A stretch of DNA of 64,000 bases from an uncultured Helicobacter sp. (GTDB lineage Bacteria > Campylobacterota > Campylobacteria > Campylobacterales > Helicobacteraceae). Of the stretch, positions 55,187-61,602 are shown one piece after another. How positions within the stretch are numbered: position 1 is the first letter of the stretch; each line of letters starts with the position of its first letter. The DNA is taken from the NCBI GenBank assembly GCA_944323645.1, contig CALUTE010000003.1, positions 1 to 64,000 of the forward strand. Reading direction: 5' to 3'. The translations under genes and the position numbers were made by a program. A model generated the notes under the pieces. It saw nothing but the letters and a program-made list of their open reading frames with translations. It did no database searches and had not been told where the DNA came from.

Positions 55187-55489
55187 ATGTCGCTACAGTC
55201 CTTTATGCACAATGCCTATCAACACTATTTTCAGCCACTATACCAAAAATGCAAAGCTTACAGAGATTTTAAGCGCGATAAAATGTTTTTTGTACGCAGG
55301 CATCAAAAAGCTTTTGGCTATACGCCAGATTTCAAAGCCCCAAAAACACTCAACGAAAAAATCATACATAGAATCCTCTATGATAGAAACCCACTTTATA
55401 CTGCACTAGCTGATAAGCTTAAAGCTAGAATCTATATCGCCGCTAAGCTGCAAGATTTTATGGGGGGGGGGGGGCAAATAATCTTTTAA
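55187..55489 (+). CDS. N-terminal part of a phase-variable TupA-like ATP-grasp gene
   Basis: The ATG has AAGGA 6 bases upstream and lies 20 bases after mrdA, so it should be co-transcribed. The 100 residues contain the conserved opening of TupA-like ATP-grasp proteins (FKAPKTLNEKIIHRILYDRNPLY...LADKLKAR). The frame then enters a 13-G tract, reads Gly-Gly-Gly-Gly and stops 15 bases later. The rest of the family resumes in another frame right after the tract. I read it as one gene in the OFF phase, not as a small protein. Confidence 0.78.
   Translation: MSLQSFMHNAYQHYFQPLYQKCKAYRDFKRDKMFFVRRHQKAFGYTPDFKAPKTLNEKIIHRILYDRNPLYTALADKLKARIYIAAKLQDFMGGGGQIIF
55462..55474 (+). repeat. G13 homopolymer, frame switch in the TupA-like gene
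   Basis: Thirteen G residues inside coding sequence. The upstream frame starts at positions equal to 2 modulo 3 and the downstream frame at positions equal to 1. Gain of one G (14) or loss of two (11) would restore a single open frame of about 406 residues. Poly-G slippage is the classical phase-variation mechanism in Helicobacter and Campylobacter. Homopolymer length may also be misread in sequencing. Confidence 0.85.
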
Positions 55490-55536
55490 ACTCTCCTTAT
55501 AAAACTCCAAGCGCACAAGATTCTAATAACTCACAA

Positions 55537-56406
55537 ATGACCATAGATTCTGTCATATCTGATAATTCACAAATCCAGCAAACATTTCAAGCCCTTGCAA
55601 ACTCTCCAACATTGTTAGATTCTAATATGCCTTCCTCGCCTCTATTTGCACCTATAGATTCTCTAACCACTCTTCTTTTAGATACCAATATTTGCCCATT
55701 TTTGCCCAAACTCTATGGAATCTATAAAAGTGTAGAAGACATCAACTTTAGTACCCTACCACGCTCCTTTGTACTAAAAACCAACCACGATTGCGGAGGC
55801 GTAGTCATCGTACCGGACAAAAAGGTATTTTTGAAGGATTCCAACCTACATAGCAAATCTATGGAAAAACTCAAGCACCATCTAAACACAAACTATTACA
55901 CGATTCTTAGAGAATACCACTATAAAGACATTGAACCTAGAATCTTTGCTGAAGAACTTCTAGGAAACAATATACCTATGCAAAGCCCAGAATCTACAAT
56001 GACCACAAAAAACATTATCTCATCTATACAATCTTTCAAAACTCCAGATGATTACAAACTGCATTGCTTTGGTGAAGAAATTTTTTCTGAAGTCATCATT
56101 GATAGGGGTAAAAATACGCGATGTACATTTTTTGATATGCATTGGCACCCCATACCCGTAAATATCACTTATGATTCTGCACAAAGAGATATTCCAAAAC
56201 CACAATCTCTTGAGACAATGTTTGCAATAGCGAGGCGATTCTATCAAGATATTGGCTATCTTAGATGTGATTTTTATGTGCTTGATACGCAGCATTTCAT
56301 ACTTGGAGAAATCACACTTACTCCAGGTAGTGGCTGCTTGCCCATTAGACCAAGAGAATATGATGATATCTTGGGTGGATTTTGGCGTACCAAGCCATTT
56401 TGTTAG
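55537..56406 (+). CDS. TupA-like ATP-grasp protein, 3' part of the phase-variable gene
   Basis: The frame is open from the G tract; the ATG at 55537 has no ribosome-binding site and is probably internal. The 289 residues carry the rest of the TupA-like ATP-grasp domain: LPRSFVLKTNHDCGGVVIV, EPRIFAEELLG, DYKLHCFGEE, YLRCDFYVLD and LGEITLTPGSGC, the last providing metal-binding Glu/Asp residues. Members occur in capsule, teichuronic acid or LPS modification loci. A Ser/Asp-rich linker (about residues 1-60, counted from 55537) contains several AGATTCT words. Substrate unknown. Confidence 0.78.
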   Translation: MTIDSVISDNSQIQQTFQALANSPTLLDSNMPSSPLFAPIDSLTTLLLDTNICPFLPKLYGIYKSVEDINFSTLPRSFVLKTNHDCGGVVIVPDKKVFLKDSNLHSKSMEKLKHHLNTNYYTILREYHYKDIEPRIFAEELLGNNIPMQSPESTMTTKNIISSIQSFKTPDDYKLHCFGEEIFSEVIIDRGKNTRCTFFDMHWHPIPVNITYDSAQRDIPKPQSLETMFAIARRFYQDIGYLRCDFYVLDTQHFILGEITLTPGSGCLPIRPREYDDILGGFWRTKPFC

Positions 56407-56441
56407 TCTGCTTAGATTTGCCGATAAATACCTTAAGGAGT

Positions 56442-57590
56442 TTACTGCTTAGGTAAAAATTCAAAAAGAGTGATTTCTGAATCGCTAAAAGCGCGCATGG
56501 GCGGACCCCAAAACCCTGCACCCTCACTAATATAAATATAACCGCCGGTTTTCGTTTTGTGCAAACCTTTAAGATAGGGTTGTTGCAATAGCACTGCTAG
56601 CGAAATAGGGAAAATCTGCCCGCCATGCGTATGTCCTGTGAGAATCACGTCAGCCTTGGCAAGCAAACGCTCCTCTAAAATATTAATAACTTTTGGCTGA
56701 TGTGCGAGGAGGATTGTAGGAAGATTTGGGTTGAGATGTTGCAAGGTTGCTTCAAAATCTGGCTGCAAGAAACCCATTCTATTGCCCATAAGATCATTGC
56801 TGCCAGCAAGATTTACAAGTGGTGGATCACCAATAGTTAGATTCTGGTTTTGCAAAATCTTGATTCCAGCTGCGCGTATGTGCTCTAAGATATCATACAC
56901 ATTATGAATATATTCGTGATTGCCAAGCACATAATAGCTTCCAAATTTTGAACGCAATGCCGAAAGTAGCTCGATACTATTCGCAGCATTTGCAAGGTTT
57001 GTATCAACCAAATCTCCGGTTATTGCGATAAAATCAGGTTCTTCTTGATTGATAAGAAAAACAAGTTTTGCTACATACTCCTCATCAATCAAACCACCAA
57101 TATGCACATCACTTAGCTGGATAACTTTAAGCGGTGCTTGCAACTTTGGAATTTCCATTGTTAGGCGCTGTATTTTTGGATCTTCTAACCCATGATAAAT
57201 AGCATAAATACTATACAAACAACATAGCGCCAAAATATAACGTTTGATTCTGGGGGATAAATGATGTCGCTTCAAAAGAATAAAGATGGCATTAAAAATG
57301 CCTGCAACAAGCGCAGCAATAAAAAACGAAAAAGCCACACCAACAGAGATAGAAACAAGCATAAATATCCACTTAGGTGCAACCACAAAAGCACGCATAA
57401 ACATATATAAAATTGTCCAAGCCATATTAACCCAAAGAATAATACTATAAATGCGACAGAGAGATCTGCGCGTAGAAATATTACGCACAAGCAAAAAATA
57501 AATAATAATATGCAACACAATAAATAATAATGAGCCAAGAAAGGGGAAAAGCAGGTTGTTCATCTGTGCAAATTGAGGGGTGTCTTCCAT
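56442..57590 (-). CDS. Membrane-anchored metallophosphoesterase (YkuE-like)
   Basis: The 382-residue protein has about four hydrophobic segments in the first 140 residues and then a calcineurin-like phosphoesterase domain. All five metal-site motifs are seen: LSDVHIGG, GDLVDTN, LGNHEY, LAHQP and GHTHGGQ. Relatives remove phosphate from lipids or UDP-sugars at the membrane. The start at 57590 has AAGG 6 bases upstream. It is convergent with the TupA-like gene and lies between it and motB; no operon link is clear. Confidence 0.85.
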   Translation of the reverse strand: MEDTPQFAQMNNLLFPFLGSLLFIVLHIIIYFLLVRNISTRRSLCRIYSIILWVNMAWTILYMFMRAFVVAPKWIFMLVSISVGVAFSFFIAALVAGIFNAIFILLKRHHLSPRIKRYILALCCLYSIYAIYHGLEDPKIQRLTMEIPKLQAPLKVIQLSDVHIGGLIDEEYVAKLVFLINQEEPDFIAITGDLVDTNLANAANSIELLSALRSKFGSYYVLGNHEYIHNVYDILEHIRAAGIKILQNQNLTIGDPPLVNLAGSNDLMGNRMGFLQPDFEATLQHLNPNLPTILLAHQPKVINILEERLLAKADVILTGHTHGGQIFPISLAVLLQQPYLKGLHKTKTGGYIYISEGAGFWGPPMRAFSDSEITLFEFLPKQ

Positions 57591-57675
57591 AGGAAGCCTT
57601 TCTGAATAGAATTTAGATTTTGCAAGTTAGGTTCTAAGCCTATAAATACAACCTTTACAAAATCCAATCGTAATG

Positions 57676-58479
57676 CTATTGTTCAGCATTTTCTGCGCTT
57701 ATTGACTTGCCTTCACTTTCAAGTACGGATTTGACATTTTTTATTGTGCTTGGTGCAGTTGATAAAAAGATTTCCACACGATTATTTCTTGCGCGATTCT
57801 CAATGGTTGTATTAGGTACTACAGGGCTATATGCACCATAAGAGGAAAACGAAAGATACGTGGGATCTACATTGTTTTCTAAAAGCTTATGCATAACTGT
57901 ATAAGCTCTCGCTGAAGCTAACTCATAGTGGTTAGTATATGTGGAATCTTTAGGCAACGGCGCATCATCAGTATAGCCACGCACATCAACTTTTACCTCT
58001 TTAGGAAGCTTATTAATAATCTCAGCTATTCTACGCACATAGGTTATCATTTCTTCATTGCTTAAGCTAGCTTCCCCTGCTTCAAATAACAAATCCGCTG
58101 GCAAGCGTAAGATGATCCCTTGTTCAATCTGCTCTAACACTCCACCTTCTTGGATTAAAAGCTGCACTTGTGCGATGCTATCTTTCACGGCAACAGCCGA
58201 AGCGCTTCCATCAGCGGTTTGAGGACGCTCTGCTTCTGTATCTTCACGCACCTGCCCCGGATCTGGTGGGCGCTGAAAAATAGGCTGAAAGATACTAGAG
58301 CGTGGTGAGCTTGTAAAAATATTTGTGAAAGCCTCGCTAAGCGCTTTTGCCTTGGAAGATTCAGTACTAGAAATCGCCCATAGCGCAATAAATAAGGCAA
58401 GCAGAAGTGATAAAAAGTCTGCATATGGAACCGCCCATTTCTCTCCGGCTGGACATTCTGTTTGCTGTTTTTTTGCCAT
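57676..58479 (-). CDS. motB: Flagellar motor stator protein MotB
   Basis: The 267-residue stator subunit anchors the motor to peptidoglycan. Its single helix carries the proton-binding aspartate D21 in PYADFLSLLLALF. The C-terminal OmpA-like domain (about residues 115-255: DVRGYTDDAPLP...ASARAYTVMHKLL...NNRVEIFL) binds the wall. It begins 15 bases after motA. Confidence 0.96.
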   Translation of the reverse strand: MAKKQQTECPAGEKWAVPYADFLSLLLALFIALWAISSTESSKAKALSEAFTNIFTSSPRSSIFQPIFQRPPDPGQVREDTEAERPQTADGSASAVAVKDSIAQVQLLIQEGGVLEQIEQGIILRLPADLLFEAGEASLSNEEMITYVRRIAEIINKLPKEVKVDVRGYTDDAPLPKDSTYTNHYELASARAYTVMHKLLENNVDPTYLSFSSYGAYSPVVPNTTIENRARNNRVEIFLSTAPSTIKNVKSVLESEGKSISAENAEQ

Positions 58480-58494
58480 TTGAAATTTCTTAAC

Positions 58495-59265
58495 TTATTC
58501 AAATTGTGAGATTCTTGGCTGATCTGGGCGCAAGAACCCAAGTAACTTGCTTTCAAGGTTGCGCGGATTCTCACCATTTGCAATCCCCAAAATTCCTTCC
58601 ATAATCACGATTTTCTCTTGAATAATATCGTGCGAGTTGGCTTTAAGTTTTTGCCCCCATGGACCAAAAATCGCATACGCACTCATAATCCCAGTAACGG
58701 TTGCAGTAAATGCACCAGAAATTCCAGCTGCCATAGCCTTTGGATCATCTAAGAGTTGCAAAGCTAGCATAAGCCCCATAACCGCCCCAACAAGCCCAAA
58801 TGTCGGTGCAGATTCTCCCGCTGTTATCCAGTAATGCGCTGCGCCATGGTAATAATGCTCTAGCTGTTCGATTTTAATTTCCAAATCTTCTTTAACAGAT
58901 TTTGCATCTCTGCCATCAATTACCATACTAAGTCCTTCTCGGAAAAAATCATCTTCAATTTGTGCTGCGCGACCTTCCAATGCCAAGATTCCATCGCGTC
59001 TAGCGATAGATGAGAGATCGACAATATTTTTTATAGTATCATTGAGATTTACTTTCGCACCCAAAAAGGCAAGCTTGATTTCTTTATATGCAGCTTTGAC
59101 AGCTGCAGCATGCGTAGCCGTTACAGCTGCAAATAGCGTTGTAGGCATAATAATAATGACAGAGCTAAGGTGGATAATATGGAGCGGATTCCCGCCTTCA
59201 AGAATATCCCCTATACTGATAGAGGAAATAGCAAGAACCATGCCTAGCACCGTTGATAAATCCAT
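58495..59265 (-). CDS. motA: Flagellar motor stator protein MotA
   Basis: The 256-residue stator channel subunit has four membrane helices. The cytoplasmic loop, the RRDGILALEGR segment and the conserved helix pair GLVGAVMGLMLALQLLDDP / GISGAFTATVTGIMSAY are typical of MotA. It forms an operon with motB. Its -10 box (minus-strand TATAAT at 59302-59307) lies 36 bases upstream. Confidence 0.96.
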   Translation of the reverse strand: MDLSTVLGMVLAISSISIGDILEGGNPLHIIHLSSVIIIMPTTLFAAVTATHAAAVKAAYKEIKLAFLGAKVNLNDTIKNIVDLSSIARRDGILALEGRAAQIEDDFFREGLSMVIDGRDAKSVKEDLEIKIEQLEHYYHGAAHYWITAGESAPTFGLVGAVMGLMLALQLLDDPKAMAAGISGAFTATVTGIMSAYAIFGPWGQKLKANSHDIIQEKIVIMEGILGIANGENPRNLESKLLGFLRPDQPRISQFE

Positions 59266-59301
59266 ACAAACACTCGCTATAAATTTTTGTGGTAAATAAG
59301 C

Positions 59302-59307
59302 ATTATA
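59302..59307 (-). promoter_or_regulatory. -10 box of motAB
   Basis: Minus-strand TATAAT in GGGTATAATGC, 36 bases before motA. No sigma-28 type GCCGATAA or sigma-54 type element is visible here, so motAB is probably transcribed by the housekeeping sigma factor. Confidence 0.5.
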
Positions 59308-59472
59308 CCCAAAATCTAGGATAAATGCGCTAAAAAGTAAGCAAAAAGAATGCCAGAATCTAAAATCTTTTTCAAGGCTTACCTTAAAATGCTGTTAGGA
59401 TTTAAATATGTTTTTTGGTTCGATCGTAGTCTGTATAGCATTGTATGCTTAAGAAAATATTGTTGTAGCAAC

Positions 59473-59501
59473 TTGAATTTTAAGATAAGACTTTATACAA
59501 T
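59473..59501 (+). promoter_or_regulatory. Promoter of lptB-rpoN
   Basis: TTGAAT (59473-59478) and TACAAT (59496-59501) are exactly 17 bases apart and end 33 bases before the lptB GTG. The remainder of the ~270-base gap to motA holds only a weak 67-codon frame that I do not consider a gene. Confidence 0.6.
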
Positions 59502-59534
59502 CTTGTTTATAGTAACAACAAAACAAGGAAGCGC

Positions 59535-60263
59535 GTGCAACTCCACACACTAGAAGCTAAAAACTTAGTCAAACATATCAAAAAAACAAAGATTGTGAAT
59601 GACATCTCAATCAAGGTGCATAGTGGTGAAGTTGTTGGTCTTCTTGGTCCAAATGGTGCAGGTAAAACAACTACTTTTTATATGATTTGCGGTTTGCTAG
59701 AACCTAGTTCGGGCGGCATATTTTTAGATGGCTATAACCTTTCATCGTATCCTTTACATAAACGCTCTAATATGGGCATAGGTTATCTTCCACAAGAATC
59801 TAGTATTTTCAAAGATCTAAGTGTGGAAGACAATCTAGCCTTAGCAGCTGAAGCGACGTTTCCCAGTAAAAAAGCTGGTGCGCATAAGATTGAACAAATG
59901 CTTGAAGCGTTCAATATTGAACCCATTCGAAAACGCAAAGGCTTAAGTCTCTCTGGCGGTGAGCGTAGGCGTGTGGAGATTGCACGCGCACTTATCAAAG
60001 AGCCAAAATTTATTTTGCTTGATGAGCCATTTGCAGGGGTTGATCCGATTGCAGTAATTGATATTCAAAACATTATTCAAACACTAATTCAAATGGATAT
60101 TGGTGTGCTCATTACCGACCACAATGTTCGTGAAACACTTTCTGTATGCCATCGTGCTTATGTGATAAAATCTGGAACGCTTCTAGCAAGTGGTAGTGCT
60201 GAAGAAATTTATAAAAATGCGCTTGTAAAAAAATACTATCTGGGCGAGCATTTTAAAATATAG
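59535..60263 (+). CDS. lptB: LPS export ABC transporter ATP-binding protein LptB
   Basis: The 242-residue ATPase powers LPS extraction from the inner membrane by LptFGC. Walker A is GPNGAGKTT (residues 38-46), the Q-loop is in [12 protein letters not shown], the signature is [15 protein letters not shown], and Walker B is [13 protein letters not shown]. The GTG start has AAGGA 5 bases upstream. It precedes rpoN, the widely conserved lptB-rpoN order. Confidence 0.95.
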   Translation: MQLHTLEAKNLVKHIKKTKIVNDISIKVHSGEVVGLLGPNGAGKTTTFYMICGLLEPSSGGIFLDGYNLSSYPLHKRSNMGIGYLPQESSIFKDLSVEDNLALAAEATFPSKKAGAHKIEQMLEAFNIEPIRKRKGLSLSGGERRRVEIARALIKEPKFILLDEPFAGVDPIAVIDIQNIIQTLIQMDIGVLITDHNVRETLSVCHRAYVIKSGTLLASGSAEEIYKNALVKKYYLGEHFKI

Positions 60264-60272
60264 GGGCAAGAA

Positions 60273-61571
60273 GTGGCACAGGGCGTACAAGCGGGCAGAA
60301 CAAGACTTCGACAGAATCTAAAAGGCAAGCTTTCTACTACACTGAAGAGTTGGTTACCTATTTTGCAGAGTGATTTGTTTGAAGTAGAAGAGATTTTAAA
60401 AGAATATGCTAATGAAAATCCATTTATCAATGTCCAAACTGCACTTAGCACAGATTTTAATTCGAGCTTTTCCAAGAAAATGTATCCTAATTCTCCAGCA
60501 AAAGCAAGCATTACTGACAAGATCGAGCAGCTAACTATCGCTGGAGAGAGTTTTTATGACAATCTATATCGTCAAGTGTGCCCTCCCCTTTTTCCCACCG
60601 AACATAGTCGTATGATAGCTTTTGATATTATCGAAGGTATTGATGCGGAGGGATATTTTCAAGAATCCATCACGCAGGCTTGCGAGCGTCTGGGTGTTGA
60701 AGAGGCGGAGTATGAAAAGGTACGCTTGCGTTTTTGTTTCTTAGAACCAAGGGGAGTAGGCGCAAGAGATGTGCGAGAGTCCTTTTTATTTCAGCTAGAA
60801 TCTAGCAAAGTAGATGATGAAGTTTATACTCTTTGTAAAGAGATTATTGCCAAGCTTGATATGCACACTCAGCTTAAAAAGCACCCCCGCTATAGTGAAG
60901 CGATGAAAATCATTAGAAGCTTCAAAAACCCACCAGCGCTTGAGTATGATCACGAGGAGATTTATAAGATTCCTGATATTCTTGTTCAAGAAGAAGATGG
61001 CAATATCACCGTGCGTACCAACGATGAGTGCTATCCTATTATCGAGCTTAATCAGCTACAAGTAGATTCTGCATCAAAAGATACACAAAGCTATATGAAA
61101 ACTAAAATTAAAGAAGCAAAAGATCTAATCGATGCACTAGAAATGCGAAAAGCTACGATCAAAAAAGTGGGGCTTATGATTGTAGATTATCAATATGATT
61201 TCCTCACTGGTGGTGAAATGAAGCCAATGAAGCTAAAAGATATTGCGCAAGAGCTAGGTTATGCACCAAGCACCATTTCTCGCGCTATTTCTAACAAATA
61301 CCTTGAGTGCAAACGTGGTATATTTCCGATCAAAAGCTTTTTTACTACAGCGATAGAGGGCGATGTAAGCAATGCTTCTATTAAAGATTTCTTGAGTGAG
61401 ATTATCAAAAGCGAAAACAAGAAAAAGCCACTTAGTGATATTAAGATTCTAACAATGATTGAAGAGCACTTTGGGCTAAAGATTGTGCGCAGAACTATCA
61501 CCAAATATCGCAAACAGCTTAACATAGCAAGTTCTAGCGAGCGCAAAAAGCTCTATGAAATGGGTATGTAA
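60273..61571 (+). CDS. rpoN: RNA polymerase sigma-54 factor
   Basis: The 432-residue alternative sigma factor directs hook-stage flagellar genes in Helicobacter. The N-terminal Gln/Leu-rich activator-interaction region is short (LKGKLSTTLKSWLPILQSDLFEVEEILKEYANENPF). The helix-turn-helix reads LKDIAQELGYAPSTISRAISNKYLEC, and the RpoN box near the C-terminus reads VRRTITKYRKQL. Start is GTG, preceded by AGGGG. A matching sigma-54 promoter lies before fliK in this window. Confidence 0.95.
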   Translation: MAQGVQAGRTRLRQNLKGKLSTTLKSWLPILQSDLFEVEEILKEYANENPFINVQTALSTDFNSSFSKKMYPNSPAKASITDKIEQLTIAGESFYDNLYRQVCPPLFPTEHSRMIAFDIIEGIDAEGYFQESITQACERLGVEEAEYEKVRLRFCFLEPRGVGARDVRESFLFQLESSKVDDEVYTLCKEIIAKLDMHTQLKKHPRYSEAMKIIRSFKNPPALEYDHEEIYKIPDILVQEEDGNITVRTNDECYPIIELNQLQVDSASKDTQSYMKTKIKEAKDLIDALEMRKATIKKVGLMIVDYQYDFLTGGEMKPMKLKDIAQELGYAPSTISRAISNKYLECKRGIFPIKSFFTTAIEGDVSNASIKDFLSEIIKSENKKKPLSDIKILTMIEEHFGLKIVRRTITKYRKQLNIASSSERKKLYEMGM

Positions 61572-61602
61572 TATGCAAAATTCTGCTCCAAAAAGGTAGG
61601 CT

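Noticed and set aside
59350-59553. 67-codon open frame between motA and lptB
   Set aside because: No ribosome-binding site, unusual composition, overlaps the lptB promoter and the lptB start; looks like chance.
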